64,000 nt of DNA from an uncultured Lentisphaeraceae bacterium (lineage in GTDB: Bacteria > Verrucomicrobiota > Kiritimatiellia > RFP12 > DVOR01), in the NCBI GenBank assembly GCA_949289005.1, contig CASEMQ010000038.1, positions 1 through 64,000 of the forward strand. Direction: 5' to 3'. The translations under genes and the position numbers were made by a program. The stretch's first letter is position 1. Every line of letters starts with the position of its first letter. This document shows, piece by piece, positions 18,201 to 25,764 of this stretch. The notes under the pieces are model-generated. The model was not told where the DNA came from and made no database searches. It saw only the letters and a program-made list of their open reading frames with translations.

Positions 18201-19044
18201 CTTCCAGAACACGTGGCGCGCGCCCGTGCTCACCTTGGTGGATCGCGCGCCCGAGCATCGTGCCGAGAAGGCGTGTACGCCCGAGGAGCGTTCCACGCCG
18301 GATGCCTATCGGGCGCTCCAAAGCGAAATCGCCCACCGCCTGGCCGCGTGGGCCGCGCTCGACGACGACAAGGCCGAACGCGCCGCCCAGGACCTCCGTG
18401 CCTGGGTGGCCGGCCCCGCCCGGAAGGAAATCTGCGAGCGTCTCGCGCCCGGCGCGTGGGACGCCCAACAGGCCGCCATCGCGGCCATCGAGGCCCGCTT
18501 GGCGCGGGCGCATGAAGCCGAAAAACGCGGTGCCGCGCTCTTCGGCGCCTTGGCAAAGGACGAGGCGGAACCCTTGCAGGAGGTCCCGCCCGTGCCGCTC
18601 TCCGAGGCGGCCATTCGCGAAGCCTCCGCCCGCTTGGCGCGCTTCTTCGAGGGGCTCACGGAAAAGACCCGCCTCGATCAGCTCGGCGGCACGATCGTCG
18701 AGTTGTTGGGGTTGCAGACCTATTGGCGGGAACTGGCGGCCGGCGCGGCGTGGGCGCGGGGCGATCGCAAGCCCACGAACGCCACCCTCTCGGCAAAGGG
18801 GCAGCACGGTCTCTGCGACTTCGTCCTGAGAACGGTGGGCAATCTGGGGCTTGCGACGGGGTTGTCTCCGGAGACGGCAACGCTTGTCAATCGCAACGTG
18901 GCCGCCGGGCTCTTGGCGCATTATTTGGCAAGCGGCTGCATCGCCTCCGGCGGGACGAAACAAGACGTCAAGGATTTGCGCGCGTTGCGCGATGCCTGCT
19001 TCCCTCCCAAAACCAACGTGAAGGAATCCACACATGGCAACTAA
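15277..19044 (+). CDS. Large HerA/FtsK-superfamily (DUF87) ATPase with a serine-rich insert, function unknown
   Basis: A 1255-residue ATPase. Residues 1-300 are a globular N-terminal region with no motif I recognise. Residues about 302-428 are extremely Ser/Thr/Gly-rich, including long runs of Ser. Residues about 600-960 are a HerA/DUF87 pump: Walker A GATGSGKSNT (about 635), the FLAIEPAKGEYRNDF segment, the INPFRFP and VDLSRL segments, Walker B VTVLEEAHNLL (about 870-880) and a sensor-like KIVMRLPEQQD. Residues about 980-1255 are largely helical. AAAGG precedes the ATG. The next gene overlaps by 11 bases. HerA relatives translocate DNA or polypeptides through hexameric rings; the substrate here is unknown. 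Conjugation coupling proteins are an alternative, but no relaxase or T4SS genes are nearby. Confidence 0.85.
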   Translation: MGDGDEKRVDGMALFMSLGVPSSGEEGRGIEAATGAATIEVARTMAVARSSRAGGRWEPLLPTTNEATDVAPLEPRDPEGFAGVLARTDRLLGRTYLEGLSARWPVLGEGRGSWEDFFTEGRRQVSLFRVRHLVFRPDEDPRERLKPFYLGLHGFAGSPSVFFVLDSDYDPLTRRTTVSFYLGIRTHTRDREATAGQFRDLAQGYFPGTDFSAELQGEETEELQRRILRRGQCEIAVVSAIPSAKRDAKGEPLRQGLESLVDVMLGHSYTAILVAQAVPPEAAARRRRVLENLYTELSPAQKVSQSVQTSESKAIGLSYSKSTGRSETDSYSVTHTRGTSWSETESTGHSSSYTSGSSSSSSFSGSQGGSSSFGSSSSSTSSSSYSHSVTQGVSESTGETRGKSVGVSVTATEGSSETDTRGVTRGVTLETTNKNVAELIARLEAALERMRCAEGFGLWECAAYFVADNATNALLAANAYKALVCGDESDGERAYLSLWDGAAGARAYDGTKTPRQAALLASILNGEHPTLRGGREGSPYWEMTPGSLVSGKDLPWFLPLPMQSVPGLVVDEMAAFERSVLTVDTTHRGARRTLRLGDVYHLGRRDGAHANAGQGGGRAVELDLDAFTGHCLVTGATGSGKSNTVGVLLDGFVRAGVPFLAIEPAKGEYRNDFRWVRNADGSPISVFSTHPCVGQLLRINPFRFPASVHVLEHIDRLLSVFSSCWEMTEAQPMFLKKAVERAYVDCGWNLFHSCFTRDGEPSFPTFARLIGCLRTVIQESDYDERAKGIYTGALVTRVESLASGLLGAVFRGTQDIPAETLFASNCIVDLSRLGSAETKALIMGMLVMALSEYHADEALRTGIRNAALRHVTVLEEAHNLLRNANTVTEGNGATVAKAIETLGNAIAEMRTYGEGFLVVDQSPGALDICATRNTNTKIVMRLPEQQDCEAMAKALALDDWQKQEIAKLNPGVAVVFQNTWRAPVLTLVDRAPEHRAEKACTPEERSTPDAYRALQSEIAHRLAAWAALDDDKAERAAQDLRAWVAGPARKEICERLAPGAWDAQQAAIAAIEARLARAHEAEKRGAALFGALAKDEAEPLQEVPPVPLSEAAIREASARLARFFEGLTEKTRLDQLGGTIVELLGLQTYWRELAAGAAWARGDRKPTNATLSAKGQHGLCDFVLRTVGNLGLATGLSPETATLVNRNVAAGLLAHYLASGCIASGGTKQDVKDLRALRDACFPPKTNVKESTHGN

Positions 19045-21181
19045 CGTTTGCACCATTCTTTTGGATGCCTACGTGCCCGAGCACCATCTGGTGGCCGTGG
19101 ACGGGTGCCTGCAAAGCCAGGCAAACTTCCAAAACCTGAGCACGGTCCGCCGCCGGGTCTACGCGCTCCCTTTGCATGAGGGTTGGGGTGCGCTCCTGAG
19201 CGCCAGGGGCCGCTCCGGTTATGCGGTGACGCTTTACGGCGATACCTTCGAACGGCGCTATTTCGAGGGGATGCTGCGCTTCCACCGGGCCGCCAACGAT
19301 GGGACCTTCGGCGAATTGACGGCCAAACCGTTGCCGAACGCGGTCGACCTCCCGCTGGAACAGCGTTTCGCCGAACTGGACCAAGCGGCCGGCCAGGCGC
19401 CCTACCTGCAACGCACCGTCTACGTGGCGCTCTTCGGGGAATACGCGACGCGCGAGCGTCGCGAATGGCTGGAGCGGGCACTTGGCGAGGCGGCGGACGA
19501 GGGTTGGCGCGCGGCGCTGAAGCATGGCTTGGGGGTGGAGTTTGTCCTGGCCGAGACCATCGAGGCATTGGCCGCGTATGCCGCCGAGGGCGCGTTGAGT
19601 GCCGTCGTGGCCACGCCTGAGGGGTGGCCTTCGGTGATTCAGGCGCGGAGCGTGTCCGTGGCCGATGGCACGCGCGGGGCGTTGATTGCCCCGGGCGTCA
19701 CCCAAGGCGGCCCGGAGATGGTGAACGATGCAATCGGCGCCGATTGGTTCCTTTGGGGCTTGCCCGATGAGCAAGACGTGCCGGGGGCGCTCGCCGCCTT
19801 CCTGCGCCACGCCTGCGCCAAGACGCACTTCCGGACTCTGTTGGAGAGCGCGAACCTGCCTTGCGTCACGCCGGACGACCAGGCGCGCCTGGCGCGTTTG
19901 GGTGGGTGCCGGCCGACGTTGCTCCTGGAGCCGCCCGCCAAGGTGGAGCGCGACGCCGAATGTTATCGGCCGTTGCGCTGGAGCGTGCCGTGGGCGGAGA
20001 CGTTCCCGGAAATCACGGGCGGCACCGCCCCGACCTTCGCCGTCCATCCCGGCGAGGACTCCATCGCCGTCCGCGTGGAGGGCGACCGGGCGATTTGGCG
20101 TGGCCTCGCCATCTATGGCACGGCCGAGGTCTCGTGCGTCTGGAACGGCGGGCTCGACCAACGCCGCTTCGAGGTCTCCTGCGTCTCCTCGTCGCAAGCC
20201 TCCACGGAGAGCCGCGTGCGCGTGGCGAAAAAGTGGTTGGACGCGAAGTGGGTCACGGTTCTTGAGGAAGAGGGGCGTATCACCGACGTCGTGCTCTTTG
20301 CCGGGACGAGTGTTTGTTTGGACCCCATTTGGCTCAATCCGCACGGCGAGCGGCTCTCGTCCGAAGGGATGCGTTGGGAGGTCGAGGCGCGTACGCCTGA
20401 CGCGCACCACGCTTTGCCCAAGGTAACCGATGCCGCGGGGCAACTCACTATCGAAGTGCCGGAGGCGGATGTTTACGACGTGACGCTGACGCATGGCGGG
20501 CAACAGCTGTGTTTCGTGTTGCGAGTTTACCCGCAACCGATTGGAGTGGACGTTTCCCTGGCCTCCGAGGATAGGCAGACGCGCATTTCCGGCGAGGGCG
20601 ATGCGTGGCGCGTACGCCTTTGCCCAAGGCGGAACCTGCGCATTGTCCCCCGCTATCGCTATGCGATGGATCGACACAAGGGGCTCGCGAAAGTCTTGAA
20701 GCGGTTTCCATACTTGAGTTTCTCGACCGATCCGGACGGGCTCCCCAAGGTCTTCGGCTCTGCCGATTTTCCCGGTAAACTCGTTGAGAAGGTGCCAGGC
20801 GAATGGGTTTTCGCCGTCACGCAGGAATCAACGCGGCAACTAATCGTGTTCGGGGTGTCCGACTTCGCAGGCGCTCGTTTGGGTGTCACGACGCACACAC
20901 CGTGCAAGGATACGTTGATTACCGTGAAGGTCGTGGCGGATTGGACAGCGCGGTTGACGATGGTGTCGGTGGTGGCCACGGTGGTTTGCGCGCTGTGCTT
21001 CCACCTTGCCGATTATGGCTTGGACAATGCCCGCACGGCGGTTTATCTGGTCGCCGGCGGCGCACAGGGCATTCTCTTCCTCACGCGGCTTTTCGTCAAT
21101 CGGGCGCGCGTGGTGCAGTTGCTCGGTGCGCTCGTCATCCTTGGGCTCTTCCTTTACGAACTCTGGCAGGAGATGCTGTGA
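19034..21181 (+). CDS. Unknown 715-residue protein with three C-terminal membrane helices, partner of the HerA-like ATPase
   Basis: I recognise no domain family. Residues 1-300 are mixed alpha/beta without signal peptide (MATNVCTILLDAYVPEHH...). Residues about 300-630 are beta-rich with Trp/Val-rich strands that suggest Ig- or lectin-like folds. Three hydrophobic helices follow at about 641-658, 669-686 and 693-710. The large domain is probably cytoplasmic, because there is no signal and the tail anchor is C-terminal. It overlaps the ATPase gene by 11 bases and has its own AAGGAA site, so the two are made together. It would be a natural membrane dock for the ATPase ring; this is inference only. 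Confidence 0.8.
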   Translation: MATNVCTILLDAYVPEHHLVAVDGCLQSQANFQNLSTVRRRVYALPLHEGWGALLSARGRSGYAVTLYGDTFERRYFEGMLRFHRAANDGTFGELTAKPLPNAVDLPLEQRFAELDQAAGQAPYLQRTVYVALFGEYATRERREWLERALGEAADEGWRAALKHGLGVEFVLAETIEALAAYAAEGALSAVVATPEGWPSVIQARSVSVADGTRGALIAPGVTQGGPEMVNDAIGADWFLWGLPDEQDVPGALAAFLRHACAKTHFRTLLESANLPCVTPDDQARLARLGGCRPTLLLEPPAKVERDAECYRPLRWSVPWAETFPEITGGTAPTFAVHPGEDSIAVRVEGDRAIWRGLAIYGTAEVSCVWNGGLDQRRFEVSCVSSSQASTESRVRVAKKWLDAKWVTVLEEEGRITDVVLFAGTSVCLDPIWLNPHGERLSSEGMRWEVEARTPDAHHALPKVTDAAGQLTIEVPEADVYDVTLTHGGQQLCFVLRVYPQPIGVDVSLASEDRQTRISGEGDAWRVRLCPRRNLRIVPRYRYAMDRHKGLAKVLKRFPYLSFSTDPDGLPKVFGSADFPGKLVEKVPGEWVFAVTQESTRQLIVFGVSDFAGARLGVTTHTPCKDTLITVKVVADWTARLTMVSVVATVVCALCFHLADYGLDNARTAVYLVAGGAQGILFLTRLFVNRARVVQLLGALVILGLFLYELWQEML

Positions 21182-21927
21182 TGGCTATCGACGACACCGA
21201 GAACGCGGAGAACACCCGGGCCGAAAGCGGCTTGGCCGAGCGGTACGTGGAGGCGCGCGGCGAGGAACTGCGCGCCGAGGCCGACGACACGGACACCACC
21301 TTCGCCGAGGACAAGGCGGAGGAAATCCAATCGGCCATCGACAAAGGCGAAACCTCCCGCGAGGACGTTGAGGCCAACTGGGACAAAGAGGCCGAGGCGC
21401 AAGACAACCGCATCGAGGACCTCTCCCGCGAGTGGGAGATCGACGAGGGGCTCATCGAACGCTTCGATGCCATCCTGGACGATCCCGACGCCTCGCCCGA
21501 ACGCGCCGCGGATGCCGCCGACCTCAAGGCCGACGCCGAGGCGCGTATCGAGGACTACAAGGCCGAACTCGACAAAATCGCAGCCGACCGCCAGTCCGTC
21601 TCCCTGACGCGCGAGGCGCTCGGCTGGGCCGACGAAACGCCGCAGGCGGACGATACGGACGACGCCGGCGATTGGATTCCCGAGCCCGAGGTCGACACAG
21701 GGACGGAAGGTGCACCCGAAACCTCCGGCACGGAGGTCGCCACCGCCCCCGGGGACGGCGTGGAAACCCCGCAGAATGAGCGAACCTATGACAATGGCGA
21801 CACGCACACCGAGGAAACGGAGCCCGCCGCCGAGCCCGAGCGACAGGAACACGCGGACGACTCCGGGGTGAAGCGTACCGACGCGCACCTCTTTCAACAG
21901 TATATCCAACGCCAATATGGGCGCTGA
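21181..21927 (+). CDS. Highly acidic hypothetical protein (248 residues)
   Basis: No known family. Residues 1-150 are strongly helical and rich in Asp, Glu and Ala, with charged repeats. Residues about 160-225 are Pro/Thr/Glu/Asp-rich and probably disordered. The end (RTDAHLFQQYIQRQYGR) is basic and could be a docking motif. There is no signal peptide, membrane helix or cysteine. The ATG shares its A with the previous stop (TGATG), showing tight coupling to the 715-residue membrane protein. The extreme acidity might suit a nucleic-acid mimic or a chaperone-like adaptor, but nothing in the sequence proves either. Confidence 0.75.
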   Translation: MAIDDTENAENTRAESGLAERYVEARGEELRAEADDTDTTFAEDKAEEIQSAIDKGETSREDVEANWDKEAEAQDNRIEDLSREWEIDEGLIERFDAILDDPDASPERAADAADLKADAEARIEDYKAELDKIAADRQSVSLTREALGWADETPQADDTDDAGDWIPEPEVDTGTEGAPETSGTEVATAPGDGVETPQNERTYDNGDTHTEETEPAAEPERQEHADDSGVKRTDAHLFQQYIQRQYGR

Positions 21928-21944
21928 GGAAGGGAATGTGAGCC

Positions 21945-22232
21945 ATGACGCCAATCGACGGCATTGAGCAAGCCTCCGACACCACGGAAACTGCCCGGGC
22001 GGAAGACACCCTGAGCGCGGAGGACTTCGCGGACCATCCGGCCTCCGCCGAACTCCAGGCCATCATCGATTCCGTGGAGGATGGCTCCTTCTTCGCCCCC
22101 GAAGGCTCGGAGGAGGCCGCCTCCGGGGAAGGGTTCTGGGAGGGTGTGAAGGGCCTTTTCGACGACTCCGAAACCGAACTCTCCGGCATCGCCGACGTCT
22201 TGCTCGGTCGCGCGGATGCCTTCGAGAAATGA
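21945..22232 (+). CDS. Small acidic hypothetical protein (95 residues)
   Basis: No recognised family. It is acidic throughout, with a central helix (SAELQAIIDSVEDGSFF) and a short amphipathic C-terminal segment (FWEGVKGLFDD). GAGGAAGGGA lies just before the ATG. It resembles the upstream 248-residue protein in composition but not in alignable sequence. It sits inside the five-gene HerA unit, so it is likely a component or regulator of the same machine. The codon use and strong ribosome site argue that it is a real gene despite its size. Confidence 0.7.
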   Translation: MTPIDGIEQASDTTETARAEDTLSAEDFADHPASAELQAIIDSVEDGSFFAPEGSEEAASGEGFWEGVKGLFDDSETELSGIADVLLGRADAFEK

Positions 22233-22255
22233 CTCTTGCGAGAAGGAACCGAACC

Positions 22256-23569
22256 ATGCGTAGAACAATCCTCTTGGCCGCCTTGGCGGCGCTTGTCTCC
22301 CTCTGTGGCTGTTTCGATTACACCCCGAAACTGGAGGCCATGATCGAGAAGGCGCTTGGCGGGGTCGATTGCGACATCGTCGCCGTCGCCGACAACTGGG
22401 AAGACCTCGGCAAAATGCGCCGCCACACCTTCACCGTTACCTACCGTCCGCGCGAGACGCTCTACCGCAAGGCGCTGTTGGGCGACAAGAAGACCGTGGA
22501 GTTGCTCGTCAAACCCACCAAACAGCTTACGGCGACCATTCGTTGGGAACGCGGGCGCAACGCCTCCGCCCCCGCCATCCTCAAACTCTCCGAGGATGGG
22601 CTCCTCGATATGTGGCTGATGGACGCCATCCCAAAATCCCCGAACCTCTGGAGTGGCGTCGTTCCCGAAAGCCGCCTCAAATCCATCCAGGAGCCCTACT
22701 TGATGGAAGGTACCGCCGCCTACGCCGAGCAAGCGCTCGTCGTGAAGGAACAAGAGGCCGCGCAACGCGCCAAGGAGGAGGCCGAACGTCAAGCCCGCGA
22801 ACGCGAACTTGCCGCGCAACGCGCCAAGGAAGAGGCCGAACGCAAAGCCCGCGAGGCCGCCCTCGCCGCCCAACAGGCCAAGGAACAGGCCGAACGCGAG
22901 GCCAAGGAAAACGCCGCCCTTGCCGCCCGTATCCATGCCCGCTTCGCCGAAATCGGCTGCACGGACAAGCTGACGGTCACGAAAATCGTCTCCGTCCAGG
23001 GCGACTTCACCACCTTGGAATGTACCGCCTCCGCACCCCTGGTCACGAAGGAATCGGAGGGCACCTCGTGGATTGACGGCGACACGGTCGTCAAGAGCCT
23101 GCCCGACGTCGTCATCCTCAAGCCGGTCGTCCCCGCCGGCACCCCCTTCACTGCCGTTTTCAAGGAAAACGGTTTCGAGTGGCGTTTCGATCCTTCGCGT
23201 CCGGAGAAACTCGCCAAGGCATTTGTTGGCCGGTACGACATCGGCCTCGTCCAAGGCACCCCCGCGCATGAAGAGTTCGTCGCCTATGTCACGCGGCTGG
23301 CCGCATTGGAGCGGAAAATCGCCGCCGATCGCGCCCGCATCCGGGAAATCGGCGACGAGAAGACCCTGGCGCGCCGCAACAAAGGGCTTTTCCTCTCCGC
23401 CACGCTCAATCGATTGGACAAAGAGCGCGACGCGGTTCAGGCACGTGTCAAGGCCAATGAAACGGCGTTGCGTGGCGCGAAGTCGCTTCTCGACACGCGC
23501 TACCGCTCCCTGCGCGGCCGCGTCCTCGATGCCGCCCTCGGCCTCTCGGCAACCTTCGGCCAATTGTAG
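22256..23569 (+). CDS. Lipoprotein with TolA-like coiled coil, last gene of the HerA unit
   Basis: 437 residues. The N-terminus is a lipoprotein signal (MRRTILLAALAALVSLCGC), with Cys19 the likely acylated residue and Cys17 in an unusual -2 position. Residues about 25-150 are a globular domain. Residues about 160-225 are an Ala/Glu/Lys/Arg-rich helical repeat (variants of AAQRAKEEAERKAREA), as in TolA or IMMP-type stalks. Residues 226-437 form a second globular part ending in helices. I prefer ATG 22256 over the in-frame ATG 22229, because AAGGAA precedes it and it starts a proper signal. It could link the inner-membrane dock to the outer membrane or periplasm. Confidence 0.78.
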   Translation: MRRTILLAALAALVSLCGCFDYTPKLEAMIEKALGGVDCDIVAVADNWEDLGKMRRHTFTVTYRPRETLYRKALLGDKKTVELLVKPTKQLTATIRWERGRNASAPAILKLSEDGLLDMWLMDAIPKSPNLWSGVVPESRLKSIQEPYLMEGTAAYAEQALVVKEQEAAQRAKEEAERQARERELAAQRAKEEAERKAREAALAAQQAKEQAEREAKENAALAARIHARFAEIGCTDKLTVTKIVSVQGDFTTLECTASAPLVTKESEGTSWIDGDTVVKSLPDVVILKPVVPAGTPFTAVFKENGFEWRFDPSRPEKLAKAFVGRYDIGLVQGTPAHEEFVAYVTRLAALERKIAADRARIREIGDEKTLARRNKGLFLSATLNRLDKERDAVQARVKANETALRGAKSLLDTRYRSLRGRVLDAALGLSATFGQL

Positions 23570-23590
23570 GGCACAACGAAGAAACCCTTG

Positions 23591-23631
23591 CGCGGGTGGA
23601 CGGCCGAGCCATCGGGCCGGCCACACCCGCG
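23591..23631. repeat. Inverted repeat after the HerA unit
   Basis: CGCGGGTG (23591-23598) pairs with CACCCGCG (23624-23631), with a further GGCC/GGCC pairing inside. There is no T-tract, so it may be a rho-type or mRNA 3'-end structure rather than a classical terminator. Confidence 0.45.
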
Positions 23632-23675
23632 AGTGGCATCCTGGCGCGCCGTTTTCCACGGCGGGCGGCAGGGTG

Positions 23676-23684
23676 TGGTATACT
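23676..23684 (+). promoter_or_regulatory. Extended -10 box before marC
   Basis: TGG-TATACT, 29 bases before the start codon. -35 region weak. Confidence 0.5.
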
Positions 23685-23713
23685 TGTGGGCAAGACGTTG
23701 TTGAGGTGCCAAG

Positions 23714-24391
23714 ATGATTGAGGCGTTGACGTTTGCTTGGGGCAACTTTGTGAAGTTGTTCTTTCTGTTCTGCCCGTTTTTCGTGCTGAACATGTTTTTG
23801 TCGCTCACGGAGGGGGTGGGCAGCGCGCGCAAGCGCAATGTGGCGGTGCGGACGACGATGGTGGCCGTCATCGTGGCGGCAATCGCGTATTTCGCGGGGA
23901 ATGGCTTCCTGAAGCTGTTTGGGTTGGATCTGGAGGGCTTCCGCATCGGGTCGGGCATTTTGCTGATGCTGATGGCGAAGGATTTGGCGTTGGGGCATGA
24001 GACGCCGACGGCGCAGAGCCGCCCGCGCAACGTGGACGACATCATCGTGGTGCCGTTGGGGATTCCGATCATCATGGGGCCGGCGTGCGTCTCGCCCATC
24101 ATCATCATCGGGGCGGAGTCGCTGACGGGGGCGCTGTCGGGGGCAGGCGGGTGGTTCACCTTTATCTTTGGGTTCTCGGGCTTTGTCTTGGCGACGTTGG
24201 CATTGGGGACATTGCTGTATTTCGCGGAGGCGCTGGAGCGGATCTTCGGCAAGAGTGTGATTCGGATCTTCTCGAAGGTGTCAGGCGTGATTTTGATGGC
24301 GATGGCGGCGCAGATGATCGCGAAGGGCTTTTTCACGTATCTGGACAATTCGGCGATTGGGGCGCGGGTGCTGGAGGTCCTGGCGAAATGA
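23714..24391 (+). CDS. MarC family integral membrane protein
   Basis: 225 residues with six hydrophobic helices and the MarC family signatures FRIGSGILLMLMAKDLAL and VPLGIPIIMGPACVSPIIII, plus the C-terminal SGVILMAMAAQMIAKGFF. MarC proteins are inner-membrane proteins of unclear transport function; the name is historical and does not imply antibiotic resistance. The stop overlaps the start of the ABC ATPase (ATGA), making it the first gene of a four-gene coupled unit. Confidence 0.9.
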   Translation: MIEALTFAWGNFVKLFFLFCPFFVLNMFLSLTEGVGSARKRNVAVRTTMVAVIVAAIAYFAGNGFLKLFGLDLEGFRIGSGILLMLMAKDLALGHETPTAQSRPRNVDDIIVVPLGIPIIMGPACVSPIIIIGAESLTGALSGAGGWFTFIFGFSGFVLATLALGTLLYFAEALERIFGKSVIRIFSKVSGVILMAMAAQMIAKGFFTYLDNSAIGARVLEVLAK

Positions 24392-25764
24392 AGACGTGGA
24401 CGGTGGAAGTCGCCGGGCGGCCTTGGACGGTGGAGGAGGGGCAACAGTGGGTGGTGACGGGGCCGGCGGAGAGTGGCAAGACGTGGCTGGCGACGCGCCT
24501 GGCCGCGCAGTTCCCCGACGAGGCTGCCTTGGTGACGGTGGGGCGGCAGGCGGCGCAGGCGGGGGGCGACTGGGCGGCCGCGCGTTGGCACACGAGCGTG
24601 GGCTACGAATCGAAAACGGTGGACGAGGCGCTGACCTATGAGGCGGTGAACGACATCTCGCCCTTTGAGGTGCGCGACCCGGAACCGAAGCGGCGCGCGG
24701 CCTTCGCGCGGCTGCGGGAATGGGCGGTGGAGGCGTTGGCGCTGGGGCCGCTCCTGGGGCGGCTGACGCTGCAACTCTCGAACGGGGAGCAACGGCGCCT
24801 CATGGTGGCACGGGCGGTGTTGCGGATGACGCCGCTCGTGGTGCTGGACGATCCCTTCGCGGGGCTGGACCCGGTGATGCAACGGCGGTTCCGGGAGACG
24901 CTCGGGGCGTTGGCGGGGCAGGGGCGGACGTTGGTGCTGACCACGCGCAACGAGGACGAGATCCCGCCCTGCGTGACGCACCGCCTGTGGTTGCGGGCGG
25001 GCTCGATCGCGCGGCAGGGGGCCTTCCGCGCGGTGGGCACGCCGCCGGGACTGATGGCGGTGGGCAAAAACCCGCCGCCGTTGGCGACGCCCGAGGTGCT
25101 GCGCGTGCGCGATTTGCATTACGCGGTGGAGGGGCGCGACCTCTTCGGCGGGCTGGATTGGGAGGTGCACGCGGGCGAGCGGTGGCTCGTCGTGGGGCCC
25201 AACGGCAGCGGCAAGAGTACGTTGCTCTCGCTCATCGTGGGCGATTGCCCGATGGCCTACGCGTGCGACATCCTGCGTTTCGGCGAGCGGCTCGGCCCGG
25301 GCGTGCCGCTATGGGCGCTGCGCTCGCGCATGGCCGTGGTCTCGCCCGAGATGCAGGCCTATGCCGACCCGTCGCAGACGGTGGAGGCGCTCATCCACTC
25401 GGGTCTCTTCGACCGCGAGGGCGCGCGGAAGCGTCCCACACCGGCCCAACGCAAGCGCGCCGTGGCGCTGGCCACCGCATTGGGGCTGCACGAGCGGCTG
25501 AAGAACCCCGTGGGGACGCTCTCGGACGGGCTCGTGCGCCTGGCGCTGGTGGTGCGCGCGCTCACGCCGGGGCCCGACCTGTTGTTGCTCGACGAACTGT
25601 GCATGAACCTGGAGGACGACGAACGCAAGCGCCTCCTGCGGCTCTTGGGGCGCTTGCTCGACGAGACGCCCGCGCTGACGGTGCTCTGCGTGGCGCACCG
25701 GCCCGACCATGTGCCGCCGGGCTTCGACCGCGTCCTGCGCCTGGGAGGGAACGACCATGCTTGA
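24388..25764 (+). CDS. ModF-like protein with two ABC ATPase domains
   Basis: 458 residues made of two tandem ABC nucleotide-binding domains and no membrane segment. Domain 1 has Walker A TGPAESGKT (about residues 26-34), signature LSNGEQRR and Walker B LVVLDDPFAGLDP. Domain 2 has Walker A VVGPNGSGKST, a degenerate signature LSDGLVR and Walker B LLLLDELCMNLEDDE. The length and layout match ModF/PhrA-type proteins, not the EttA/Uup group, whose linker is absent. No permease gene is nearby, so it may be an orphan soluble ABC protein. It overlaps marC by four bases and the M42 peptidase gene by eight. Confidence 0.82.
   Translation: MKTWTVEVAGRPWTVEEGQQWVVTGPAESGKTWLATRLAAQFPDEAALVTVGRQAAQAGGDWAAARWHTSVGYESKTVDEALTYEAVNDISPFEVRDPEPKRRAAFARLREWAVEALALGPLLGRLTLQLSNGEQRRLMVARAVLRMTPLVVLDDPFAGLDPVMQRRFRETLGALAGQGRTLVLTTRNEDEIPPCVTHRLWLRAGSIARQGAFRAVGTPPGLMAVGKNPPPLATPEVLRVRDLHYAVEGRDLFGGLDWEVHAGERWLVVGPNGSGKSTLLSLIVGDCPMAYACDILRFGERLGPGVPLWALRSRMAVVSPEMQAYADPSQTVEALIHSGLFDREGARKRPTPAQRKRAVALATALGLHERLKNPVGTLSDGLVRLALVVRALTPGPDLLLLDELCMNLEDDERKRLLRLLGRLLDETPALTVLCVAHRPDHVPPGFDRVLRLGGNDHA

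Noticed and set aside
15277-23569. Conjugative element or integrated plasmid
   Set aside because: No relaxase, T4SS, integrase, attachment repeats or tRNA boundary, and base composition matches the surroundings.
24388-25764. EttA/Uup-type translation factor
   Set aside because: The linker of about 80 residues between the two ABC domains and the paired LSGGE signatures of that group are absent.
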